Source: Stentor roeselii
Lineage: Eukaryota; Ciliophora; Heterotrichea; Heterotrichida; Stentoridae
Assembly: GCA_006503475.1 (NCBI GenBank)
Contig: RSEH01000403.1
Coordinates: 1-24,569, forward strand
DNA: 24,569 nucleotides
Direction: 5' to 3'
The position numbers and the translations under genes are program-made. Every line of letters begins with the position of its first letter. Within the stretch, counting starts at the first letter, position 1. The notes beneath the pieces were generated by a model, which saw nothing but the letters and a program-made list of their open reading frames with translations, had not been told where the DNA came from and made no database searches. Shown one piece after another: positions 1 through 6,842 of this stretch.

Positions 1-240
1 GAGATTTTTCCTGAAGAGGTTTTAGATTTTACTTTGTTTGATAAGATTAAGAATAAGTAGGATGGTTAATGATTGGGGTATTTGGAAGTAATTCAGGGGT
101 TTTTTGGGAGGATTTGAACTTTTTTAGGGTTTTTATGAATTTTTTAGCATCGATTTGTTGTGGATTGAAAGGTTTGATTTTTAGAATATTTTTAGTTGTT
201 TTAGGTTTATTTATGGGTCCAGGGTGCTGAAATCATTGAA
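1..240. other. C-poor left edge, probable 5' flank of an off-window minus-strand gene
   Basis: The + strand here is very poor in C (about 11 of 240) and rich in T and G. The same composition lies directly upstream of the minus-strand genes starting at 3605 and 8278, so this may be the 5' flank of a minus-strand gene beginning left of base 1. Two open stretches are visible: a + strand tail of 19 codons ending in TAG at 58-60, and a minus-strand stretch of about 58 codons without an ATG (roughly 230 to 55). Both can be explained by the skewed base composition. I therefore do not call either as a gene; the + tail could still be the last codons of a gene from the left. Confidence 0.3.
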
Positions 241-778
241 GTACTTGATTGTAAAGTGTGTTGAATACTTAAAGATTTTCATCAATATGGGTGTAAATGA
301 AAAAATATTTTGAAAGTTATAAAAATTTTGCTCTTTTGAGCGAAGTTCAGCTATCTTTACTCTTAGGTTATACGTTGATTTATGAAATCTCAAGGAAATT
401 AATCAAACTGTTTACTGGATAAATAACCCGAATGCCAAAATATGAAAATGTCTACGATAATCTTTAATGCTTCAAATAGTTTTAAGTGCTTTGGTTACCT
501 GATGAATTAGATTTCTTAAATTAGTTTCTTTATTTTCACAGGCTTATTTAGGAGAGAGACTTTTTTGTTTACGAAAACTACTGGGCGAATTTTTTTAGGA
601 GTTCATCCGAAAAGGAAATTTGGTGAATTTTAGGTGTTATTTAAAAGTCCTTGTGCAAAGTTAGAGTATTTAGTTAAACTCATGAAAATCTATCTTTTTA
701 AGTACAGGCTGAAGCTGCAAGTGGAAATTGATGAAAACCTCGTATTGTTGGAATTTCTAAAAGATTGAAAATTTTATA
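241..778. other. Gene-free stretch with weak coding-like remnants
   Basis: No convincing gene is seen. In + frame 1, bases 535-633 and 634-768 are open and separated only by a TAG at 631-633. Their translations are rich in K, R, E, L and F and look partly coding-like; the second contains an ATG at 682 giving 28 residues to TGA at 766-768. No 15- or 16-nt GT...AG intron removes the TAG, because an intron ending at 633 would have to start at 618 or 619 and there is no GT there. This may be a decayed gene fragment or chance. On the minus strand an open stretch at 211-393 has no coding character. Confidence 0.25.
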
Positions 779-997
779 CTAATTATGATTAATGACACTG
801 AGGTTCACTCTTCGCTGAGGAGAAACTTCAAGGAATGACCTGACTTCTTTTATTGGAATCAAATCTGATTTATGAAGAATTTGAGCCTTCCGAGCGGCTT
901 TCAATTTTAAGTTGACTCTGAGAGTTTCTCTTCGAAAATTTTGGTGATTAGGTATATTGTCTGATGTTTCTCTTCTTCTACTAGTACCACAACCCAT
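779..997 (-). CDS. Small protein with N-myristoylation/palmitoylation-type N-terminus
   Basis: This is a 72-aa minus-strand frame ending in TAG. The ATG at 997-995 is chosen because it gives MGCGTSRRR: Gly2 and Ser6 fit the MGxxxS N-myristoylation pattern and Cys3 could be palmitoylated, so the product is probably attached to a membrane. The rest is short, basic and without a recognised domain (several RR and KxxRK clusters, with an isoleucine/lysine-rich middle). A longer in-frame reading upstream lacks an ATG. No 15- or 16-nt intron extends the 3' end: the 15 nt before the TAG do not begin with GT. The 40 bases upstream on the coding strand are C-rich and G-poor, like other 5' flanks here. 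Function is unknown; a chance ORF cannot be excluded. Confidence 0.5.
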   Translation of the reverse strand: MGCGTSRRRETSDNIPNHQNFRRETLRVNLKLKAARKAQILHKSDLIPIKEVRSFLEVSPQRRVNLSVINHN

Positions 998-1608
998 ATT
1001 TATCCATTCTATATAACTCAATATGGAAAATCGGATGGAATGTTAGATGGAAAATGTTTAGATAACTATATTTAACAATCTGATCAGATTATAATATTTT
1101 ACCTAAATGAATAATTTAATCTAGCATATCCTAAAATCATCGAATCATTGAAAACTTTAATGATAATTTCTTCTATAATTTTAATTAAGCTTCATTCACG
1201 CATCAAAAAGGATAAATTTCTTGTTAATGAATTTTTCTATAATACTGCTTCTCAAATAACACTTTGTATATTCTATTAAAACTAATTAGCGTTTTATATA
1301 TATAATTACCTCAAATATCGCAATTTAAGAGTTCTGAGAAAATCAGAGACAAATTCTAAATTATGGAATTTATGTTTCATTTACTTAAATTCATGCCTTC
1401 GATTGGTAGTTTTGATTAATGTTGGCTCTGATCAGCTGAGTTTGATAGAAAAGCTTAACATTTCAATTATTTGAAACGAATGAAAATGTCTAAAATATAT
1501 TTTTGGATGCTCACATTGACTCAAATCATAACACTTACACATTTCTCATTAAGTTAGATCTTATGCCATAATCCTCTCTAAAAAAATATTCAAAACTTAG
1601 AAACTCTA
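998..1608. other. Intergenic AT-rich region
   Basis: About 610 bases lie between the start of the small protein and the end of the 246-aa gene. It is AT-rich with runs such as TTTTATATATATAA near 1292. The longest ATG-started + strand frame I noticed is 18 codons (about 1362-1418), too short to call. No tRNA T-loop consensus or other RNA hallmark was found by eye. It should contain the 5' leader and promoter of the gene starting at 997 and the 3' flank of the gene ending at 1609. Confidence 0.5.
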
Positions 1609-2349
1609 TCAAAAATTATTTTTTTTAATTAACATCGTGCTTTTCGATAACTTTTCATGTAAATTCTTAAGAACTTCTTTTTTTCTTACCCCAAAATTCA
1701 CATTAGGTATCGGCTTCAGTTTCTTCATCTCCTTCAAAGCGATTTGGTTCTTTAAACTTAAGTCTTTGATATGAAATTCACATGGTTCAGTCTGACATGC
1801 TTCGAAGCTGTTGTTTTGCTTCTTCAAAGGATAATTCCTTGAGTTCTTCATCATAATGGTTTGAATATCCTGCAAAATTGTTTCTTCAGGGTTGACTGTG
1901 CCACTAAAACTTTTCACCTTTGGTTTTCTTTTTGAAAAGTGGTAACTTATTTCTTTCAATGGGGAACCGAAATCTCTTCGGTTGTTTGAAAAAAACTTGA
2001 TTATTTCCTGGTTCGCTAGGTCAGAGTCGTTGATTGCTTCATTTTTTCGGTATACTAAAAATTTTGACATTCTTAGTGCTTTTTCATTGATTTGAGTTCG
2101 ATAAATTTCCCTGATTTTTTGATGAATTTCTTCGGATACTGTCTGAAAATTCGAGTTCTTTGGAAAAGAATGATCAGACAAGTTCTTCGAAATTTGTTTC
2201 CAATCAAATTTTTGTGAAAAATATTGCTTTTTAATTTTCTGGACATCAGATGAAATTTCCTTTTTCGTTTCTTCGCATTTGGTGATAAGACTGTCAACTT
2301 TAATGAACTTTTTCGCCATTAAGGGTGGGCTGAATGATTTTTTGTGCAT
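1609..2349 (-). CDS. Hypothetical basic protein, 246 aa
   Basis: This is a complete minus-strand frame from ATG to TGA. I do not recognise the family. The protein is very rich in Lys, Ser and Asn, with charged, probably helical stretches (about residues 15-100), a Pro/Lys/Ser segment around 125-150 and a basic tail. No signal peptide, membrane segment, Cys/His zinc pattern or catalytic motif is seen. A second Met at residue 11 (after HKKSFSPPL) is an alternative start. The TGA terminator matters for the organism: a code reading TGA as Trp would extend the frame. The start is preceded by TTATAAAA. The next gene upstream, the zinc-ribbon protein, ends 107 bases away on the same strand. Confidence 0.75.
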   Translation of the reverse strand: MHKKSFSPPLMAKKFIKVDSLITKCEETKKEISSDVQKIKKQYFSQKFDWKQISKNLSDHSFPKNSNFQTVSEEIHQKIREIYRTQINEKALRMSKFLVYRKNEAINDSDLANQEIIKFFSNNRRDFGSPLKEISYHFSKRKPKVKSFSGTVNPEETILQDIQTIMMKNSRNYPLKKQNNSFEACQTEPCEFHIKDLSLKNQIALKEMKKLKPIPNVNFGVRKKEVLKNLHEKLSKSTMLIKKNNF

Positions 2350-2456
2350 TTTTATAATAAATAAGAGAAGTTTATAATGATTTCATCTTAATTTGATAAC
2401 AGTCATCCAAATCATCTCAATCTACTTATCAATTATCAATAAACCTTAACTAAATC

Positions 2457-2855
2457 TTACTTCAAATTAAACTGTTTATAAGCCAAAGACAAACCCTGTA
2501 CAATCTTCGCGATTTGATCACATTCATCCAAACAATCCGATTTAACAATCCTCTCAAGTAAATTTCCACAAGCTTGCTCAAAGCACCCTTTAAGTCTCTC
2601 AGAAATAACACCCTGATAATTCCCTTCGCCTTCAACCCTCTGATTCACATCATCATTAAAAACTTTTTCTCTTCGTCGATCCTTTTTTTCCACTTTCTTC
2701 GGAACATTAATAAAAATCTGACACCCACAACAGAATTCTTTCTTTTCCTTATCCATCATAATGGGAGTGTTGCAAAGGTCACAAGCCTTGTCAAGCATGC
2801 ACCAACCTTGAAGCAACTTTGCTGACAACCTGCTGGCGACTTCATCACTTGACAT
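2457..2855 (-). CDS. ZNRD2: ZNRD2-like zinc-ribbon protein (Sjogren syndrome/scleroderma autoantigen 1 family)
   Basis: This 132-aa protein has the family layout (Auto_anti-p27). An N-terminal helix with RLSAKLLQGWCML (residues 9-21) corresponds to the conserved LLxGWxML block. A zinc ribbon follows with Cys25-x2-Cys28 and Cys42-x2-Cys45 spaced 13 residues apart, then a charged linker and a C-terminal helix pair (about 84-130) ending in a QGLSLAYKQF segment, comparable to the family's ALxxL helices. The human protein is longer; this is a compact version. The molecular role of the family is poorly defined, with proposed links to centromere/mitosis and tankyrase in animals. The start is preceded by ATAA. 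The coiled-coil gene on the same strand ends only 18 bases upstream, so the promoter must be within or overlap that gene's 3' end, unless the two are co-transcribed. Confidence 0.85.
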   Translation of the reverse strand: MSSDEVASRLSAKLLQGWCMLDKACDLCNTPIMMDKEKKEFCCGCQIFINVPKKVEKKDRRREKVFNDDVNQRVEGEGNYQGVISERLKGCFEQACGNLLERIVKSDCLDECDQIAKIVQGLSLAYKQFNLK

Positions 2856-2873
2856 TTATTAGTCAATCTTTCA

Positions 2874-3605
2874 TTATTTATTCACACCTTTAGTAAAAAC
2901 ATCTTCTAAATCTTTCGTGTCACAAACGGTTGAGTTGTTTATCAAAACTGCTACTTTTTCTTCAGCTTTCTTTTGTGACTCGTAAGCAGTTCTTAACTTT
3001 TCTATTAGAAGCTTTTCGAGCTCTTCAAGTTTTGAGATTTCTTTTAGGGCTTCACTTGTTTTTTCTTTTTCTTCGTCGATTCGAGAGGATTGGAGCTTTG
3101 AATCTTGAGATTTACCTGTGAGGACACTTGGTCTGGGAGAAAGGGAGGCAGTTCTAACATTTTGTTCAGCAGCAAGCTGAGTTTTCCTCTGTAACTGCAA
3201 ATCTTTCACAAACTTCGCCTTAAGTTTATTTTTTTCAATTATTTCCTCTTTTTTATTCTGTATGGAAAACTTAAGAACTTCTTTCATTTCTTTATTCCTT
3301 TCCCTTAATTCGCTGATTTCCTGTTCCTTAATTTTTTTAAGGTTTTCTTTGAATTCTTCGTTTTGTTTCTTTTGCACCCGACGATCAATGATGTTAGTTG
3401 CGAGTTCTAAAGCGTTCTGAGCTTTAAGTTTCGCTCGTTTTTCTTCCTTTTCCAGTTGTTTTATTCGAACTCGCATTAACTGAAGCTGCTCAGTGATGTT
3501 TTTTCGCTCTTTTGATAAAGCGTAGACTTCGCTTCGACTTGTTTTCTTGATCTTGTGATTCACGTCGTTGGCTGTCAGGTAAGGCGACCATCTATCTTTG
3601 ATCAT
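2874..3605 (-). CDS. Coiled-coil protein, 243 aa
   Basis: This is a complete frame from ATG to TAA. Residues about 30-148 form one long Lys/Glu-rich coiled coil, including KERKNITEQLQLMRVRIKQL. A Ser/Pro-rich hinge follows (about 150-176, with SLSPRPS), then a second coil (about 177-224). The tail is short and ends in GVNK. There is no signal peptide, membrane segment or enzymatic motif. Such proteins in ciliates are often cytoskeletal or basal-body associated, but nothing here fixes a family. The start context AAAATATAA-ATG is shared exactly with the beta-helix gene at 6817. It faces a 583-bp divergent region and is followed after 18 bases by the ZNRD2-like gene. Confidence 0.8.
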   Translation of the reverse strand: MIKDRWSPYLTANDVNHKIKKTSRSEVYALSKERKNITEQLQLMRVRIKQLEKEEKRAKLKAQNALELATNIIDRRVQKKQNEEFKENLKKIKEQEISELRERNKEMKEVLKFSIQNKKEEIIEKNKLKAKFVKDLQLQRKTQLAAEQNVRTASLSPRPSVLTGKSQDSKLQSSRIDEEKEKTSEALKEISKLEELEKLLIEKLRTAYESQKKAEEKVAVLINNSTVCDTKDLEDVFTKGVNK

Positions 3606-3614
3606 TTATATTTT
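3603..3614 (-). promoter_or_regulatory. AAAATATAAATG start-context element
   Basis: This 12-mer (minus strand, including the ATG) is identical to the one at the start of the beta-helix gene (6815-6826). It contains ATAA directly before ATG, which recurs at six of ten starts in the window. It could be a core promoter/initiator giving a very short leader, or a translation start context. Confidence 0.5.
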
Positions 3615-4188
3615 GATTATGTTGTTTACTTGAATGGAAGTTTAAGGAATGATTAAAATCGAGGAATCAATTTATTTTAATTGGTGTGAATTAAGGAAAT
3701 TAATTGGGTTTAGAACTGGGTTTATAAGAATGGTTAATTTGAGAATATTAGAAATTTGTGAGGGTTAGAGGTGGTTATTTTGGTTAATATATCAGAGGAT
3801 TTAATTTTTTTAAGTGGACTTGGTTAAAATGTACTTGAGTTATGAATTGAAGAGTATTTGATCTAAGAATCAAGGAAAATTCATAAAATAAGCCACTTTC
3901 AACTTTCAGGATTTTTTCACTATCTGAATAAAAGTACCTTTTACTTCAAATCAACAAAAAATCGACTTTCTTTAATTTCTCAGTACAAAACAACCAAATT
4001 TCAACAATAAATTCTCATCTCCATAATCATCTCTCTAATCTCATTACCCAATAAACCAAACTTCAAAATAAATCCCTTCCCTATAATCATCTCTCTAAAT
4101 CTCATTATTAATCCTATTATTCCTCTTTTCAACCCATGACTACCAATCCAAAAAGCCAATTCTCTAACCTTCCCATAAAACTTAATAA
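3606..4188. promoter_or_regulatory. Divergent intergenic/promoter region with a strand-composition switch
   Basis: This 583-base stretch separates the divergent starts at 3605 (-) and 4189 (+). The left half (to about 3890) is T/G-rich with about 9 C in 277 bases. The right half (about 4000-4188) is C/A/T-rich with about 2 G in 190. Each flank is therefore G-poor when read in the direction of its own gene, and polarity flips between about 3890 and 3960. CATCTCTCTAA-type pyrimidine blocks recur near 4025 and 4085. It probably holds two promoters; no individual factor site is recognised. Confidence 0.5.
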
Positions 4189-4587
4189 ATGATTCAAGCC
4201 ATCTGGGAGTCGATCATTCACAGCATTTCTCTCTGGCGAGCTTCAGTGAAAAAAGGAAAACTTCTTCTTGAAAACAATTCCGGTAGTCTTGAGCCATGTT
4301 TATTAGAACTTGTGATCTTTACTTAGAACTCAGTCATCATCAAACTCCGAGGTCATCAAAACACTTTATATGAAGAAAAAGTGAAAGACATGAAAAAAGT
4401 CGTTGTTTTGGCTTATCTTGAAAAAATCATTGAAATGTTTCGAGAAGAGTTCGACTTGAAAGTTTGCATTAGTGGGCAAGTTGCTGGAACATTTGAGAAA
4501 AGGAAGATGATCGCTTATATGTGGGTGATGGAAGCTCATATCGATGATGAGTTCCTTGAAGGACTGCCAAGTAAAATCAGTGATTAA
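4189..4587 (+). CDS. Hypothetical protein, 127 aa, two exons joined across a 15-nt intron
   Basis: Exon 1 is 4189-4311 (41 codons) and exon 2 is 4327-4587 (86 codons plus TAA). Read without splicing, the frame hits TAG at 4324-4326; removing 4312-4326 joins LLEL to NSVIIKL in frame. The spliced protein starts MIQAIWESIIHSISLW and has mixed hydrophobic and charged helices, including VVVLAYLEKIIEMFREEFDL, then a Gly/Lys segment and an acidic C-terminus with DDEFLEGLPSK. There is no signal peptide or clear membrane segment. I do not recognise the family. The upstream flank is nearly G-free and ends in TTAATAA-ATG. The unspliced second part alone would need a non-ATG or internal start and would lose the coding-like first exon. 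Confidence 0.8.
4312..4326 (+). other. 15-nt spliceosomal intron
   Basis: The sequence GTGATCTTTACTTAG has GT and AG ends and an in-frame TAG as its last codon (phase 0). Removing it opens the reading frame across both exons. Introns of 15-16 nt are the established hallmark of Stentor and related heterotrichs. Confidence 0.88.
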
Positions 4588-4675
4588 TTGAATTTTATAA
4601 GATTCATCAAAAACTTTCCTTTCGATTCAGCGATTTTTACTTTATTACTGAAAAGTCCTCTAAATATTATTAAAT

Positions 4676-4915
4676 TCAAGGAAAAGTCAACCTGATTACT
4701 TCTTTTCTAGATTTTTCAATAATTTCATCTTCTTCTCTCGTAAATTTAAAATTTTCCTGTTTTTCTTTCATTTCTAAGATTTTTACTATTTTCTCAGGTC
4801 CTCCAATCCGAGCATTCAAAACAATTTCATGAAAGTTTCTCCTCATATCTAAAGGAACTTCATTTTGACTTGAAGCGAGTAAAGCAAAACATAACAAAAG
4901 AAGAAAATTTTTCAT
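4676..4915 (-). CDS. Short secreted protein, 79 aa
   Basis: The N-terminus MKNFLLLLCFALLASSQ is a textbook signal peptide: one Lys, a hydrophobic core, and probable cleavage around residue 16-17. The mature part is about 62 residues, strongly charged and probably helical (KILEMKEKQENFKF and EEDEIIEKSRKEVI), without cysteines, so it is not a disulfide-knot peptide. It ends at TGA. I recognise no family. Its start codon is only 5 bp from that of the PLAC8 gene on the other strand. Secretion or lumenal targeting is well supported; the role is unknown. Confidence 0.75.
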   Translation of the reverse strand: MKNFLLLLCFALLASSQNEVPLDMRRNFHEIVLNARIGGPEKIVKILEMKEKQENFKFTREEDEIIEKSRKEVIRLTFP

Positions 4916-4920
4916 TATAA
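4916..4920. promoter_or_regulatory. 5-bp divergent start-to-start spacer (TATAA)
   Basis: Only TATAA separates the minus-strand ATG (4915-4913) from the plus-strand ATG (4921). With one flanking base it forms the palindrome TTATAA, so both strands present an AT-rich element abutting the ATG. Any promoter or leader must overlap the opposite coding region. Confidence 0.55.
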
Positions 4921-5241
4921 ATGGAAAAACCTGATTGGAAAGTTAGCAAATGTGATTACTGCGGAATTTGTCCTTTGTTTCTTTTCAGTTGTTTCTGTCC
5001 TTGCATCGTTCAAGGAGTTACTATCTGGGAACAAAATAAACAAGGAGGATGTGGCGAGTGTCTCATCGCCTGCTGTTGTCTCTCAATTGGAATGTCTTTG
5101 AACCGTGAAAAAACTAGAGCGAATTATAAGATAAAAGGCAATTGCATCTCAGATTGCTTGATGTTCTGTTGCTGCATGTATTCCTGTCTAACAACCCAGG
5201 AGTACCTCCACGTGATCAGATCTAAAATAGATATAAATTAA
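4921..5241 (+). CDS. PLAC8-family cysteine-rich protein
   Basis: This 106-aa protein is almost entirely a PLAC8 (cornifelin/FWL/PCR) domain. A CDYCGICPLFLFSCFCPC block (residues 11-28) has the family's CPC preceded by a hydrophobic run. The central GGCGECLIACCC (42-53) gives a second hydrophobic Cys segment, and a conserved R/Y segment (NREKTRANYKIKG) leads to DCLMFCCCMYSC (79-90) and QEYLHVIR. Length is typical of the family. PLAC8 proteins are usually membrane-associated and act in cell-size control, cadmium/metal export or calcium flux, so the precise role here is open. An in-frame TAA sits directly before the ATG, fixing the start. It is divergent with the secreted-protein gene and ends 7 bases from the end of the convergent beta-helix gene. 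Confidence 0.9.
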   Translation: MEKPDWKVSKCDYCGICPLFLFSCFCPCIVQGVTIWEQNKQGGCGECLIACCCLSIGMSLNREKTRANYKIKGNCISDCLMFCCCMYSCLTTQEYLHVIRSKIDIN

Positions 5242-5248
5242 TACATTT

Positions 5249-6817
5249 CTAATAAATCAAACAAGATCCCCTACATGACTTCTGTGATTTAATCTGCGTG
5301 AGTCCACTAAAAGAAGTCCGATCATCAAACCTAACATAATGACTTGAGTCTTCACCAAAAAGCACTTCTCCCATAGCATTCTCCTGAATATTAACCTTCC
5401 AAAACAAACACCTACTCTTCACAACAACAACTCCATATTCACTATTAAAATTGATTTCACAATTACGAGTTTCAATAACTTCCAATGCATCTTCCTTCAA
5501 GTTATTCATACAACAAAGTCCACTTCTACTATTTTCAGATATTTTACAATTTTCAATTAACACCCTATTCGAGTATCCACTTATTTCAATTCCATTTCCA
5601 CCATTCAAATCAATAGAATTTGAAGAAAAAGTAAAAATTTTAGTAAAATCAGGTCCTTTTGAGCACTTTCCAGTAATAAAAACTCCTCCAAGAGAATTTC
5701 TAAAAATTTCATTCTTACTTAAAATGACTGAAGAAGAGTAAATATAAAGACCATATCCCATCAACGAGTCTGAAAAGCGATTTGAAGAAATTTCAAAATT
5801 TCCTTCATTTTCAATTCTCTGAACTTTTTGTATCCAGCAACTCGTCATCCCATTATAAGCAAAGTCGTTATTTTCACAAGTAAAAGAAAAAATTGCAAGA
5901 TGTCGAATAGAAAGTCCTTCTTTTTTATTATTCGAGATTTTATTCCTGGTGATCACGATTTTTCCTCCAAGGTGATGAAAAGTATCAGAAAATATTGAAA
6001 GACCTGCACCTTGATTATGGACGATATCGTTTTGATCTATAAGAAGGTCGTTATTTTTAAAATCTGAGAGAAATGAAATCTCAACTGCGGACTTTTTACA
6101 TTTTTCGATAAAACAAGTCGAAATCACTACAGATGAAGGGTCGACAAGGACCAAAGCACTTCCGTTACAACAGGAAAAATGACATTTACAAACAGTCACT
6201 TCACATTTAAAATGAGTTCTAATCACTTCTTCGAAACCTGTAATGTCACAAGAGTTTAAAGTCAATTTTGAATCGTTAACAACTGAAATGAATTTGCTTT
6301 GGTCGGAACCTGAAACAACACAGTCAGAAACTTCTAAAGAAATTTTTGAGTCTAATGTTATTCCAATGCCTGAGATCACGGAAATTGTTAGTTCTGAAAA
6401 AGTCACTTCGAGGTTTTCACCTGATATGGTAATTCCTTCGTTTTCCAGAAGAAGTTTTGTACCTTGAATGCCTTTCAGATGAATTGATTTTGTTATTGAT
6501 AGACTTGATAGTTTTAAGGAGTCTCCCGGAAGGGTTATTGTTGAATATGATGGAGAATCGTTGAGTTTTTGTTGTAAGGGGAAGGGGGTTGGCGTGGGTG
6601 GATTGATGAAACTGGGGAAAAATGAGGATTTTGAGATGTGGGAAATGTCTTCTTTGTATATTGTGCTGCAGTTTTGGCTTTTTCTGGAGAATAGAGAGAG
6701 ATGTGAATGGGACCTTTCCTTTGTTTGAAGGCAGTTAGAATTAGTGAATAAAGTATTCTTTATTACTTTTTTTTCAACACTTGTGAGATTCATGTCGATA
6801 CTTGGATTACTTGACAT
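5249..6817 (-). CDS. Right-handed parallel beta-helix (pectin-lyase-fold) repeat protein
   Basis: This 522-aa protein has an N-terminal Ser/Pro/Thr-rich, probably disordered region (about 1-95, including PPTPTPFP). Stacked turns of about 22-30 residues follow (about 95-490) with the PbH1 pattern: hydrophobic strand, Asn ladder, then GxGI/L. Examples are DLLIDQNDIVHNQGAGLSI, ILSKNEIFRNSLGGVFITG, IDLNGGNGIEISG and INFNSEYGVVVV. No F-box, signal peptide or membrane segment is seen, so it is probably cytosolic. Eukaryotic proteins with this fold include SHCBP1 and FBXO10/11-like factors and many ciliate proteins; catalytic residues of polysaccharide lyases are not evident. The C-terminus is Cys/Ser-rich (SCRGSCLIY). 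The stop is TAG. Its 3' end lies 7 bases from the PLAC8 gene's stop and its start is 25 bases from the divergent membrane-protein gene. Confidence 0.85.
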   Translation of the reverse strand: MSSNPSIDMNLTSVEKKVIKNTLFTNSNCLQTKERSHSHLSLFSRKSQNCSTIYKEDISHISKSSFFPSFINPPTPTPFPLQQKLNDSPSYSTITLPGDSLKLSSLSITKSIHLKGIQGTKLLLENEGITISGENLEVTFSELTISVISGIGITLDSKISLEVSDCVVSGSDQSKFISVVNDSKLTLNSCDITGFEEVIRTHFKCEVTVCKCHFSCCNGSALVLVDPSSVVISTCFIEKCKKSAVEISFLSDFKNNDLLIDQNDIVHNQGAGLSIFSDTFHHLGGKIVITRNKISNNKKEGLSIRHLAIFSFTCENNDFAYNGMTSCWIQKVQRIENEGNFEISSNRFSDSLMGYGLYIYSSSVILSKNEIFRNSLGGVFITGKCSKGPDFTKIFTFSSNSIDLNGGNGIEISGYSNRVLIENCKISENSRSGLCCMNNLKEDALEVIETRNCEINFNSEYGVVVVKSRCLFWKVNIQENAMGEVLFGEDSSHYVRFDDRTSFSGLTQIKSQKSCRGSCLIY

Positions 6818-6826
6818 TTATATTTT
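6815..6826 (-). promoter_or_regulatory. AAAATATAAATG start-context element (second copy)
   Basis: The 12-mer is identical to 3603-3614 and again ends in the ATG. It falls inside the 25-bp gap between two divergent starts, so it must also lie in or near the 5' leader of the + strand gene. Confidence 0.5.
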
Positions 6827-6842
6827 AGAACCTGGGGGATAA
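6818..6842. promoter_or_regulatory. 25-bp divergent start-to-start spacer
   Basis: This gap separates the ATG of the beta-helix gene from the ATG at 6843. It contains TATATTTTA near the minus-strand start and GGGGGATAA before the plus-strand start. It is too short for two conventional promoters side by side. Confidence 0.45.

Noticed and set aside
211-393. 60-codon minus-strand frame
   Set aside because: No domain, signal peptide or coding-like composition; F/I/N/Y-rich as expected from AT-rich DNA.
535-768. + strand frame-1 fragments as a real gene
   Set aside because: An internal TAG at 631-633 cannot be removed by a 15/16-nt intron and no homology is recognised; kept only as a possible remnant.
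2073-2297. Second minus-strand frame within the 246-aa gene
   Set aside because: It overlaps the longer frame out of register and is K/R-rich by composition only.
2574-2825. + strand frame opposite the ZNRD2-like gene
   Set aside because: Antisense shadow; the minus strand has a recognisable zinc-ribbon family.
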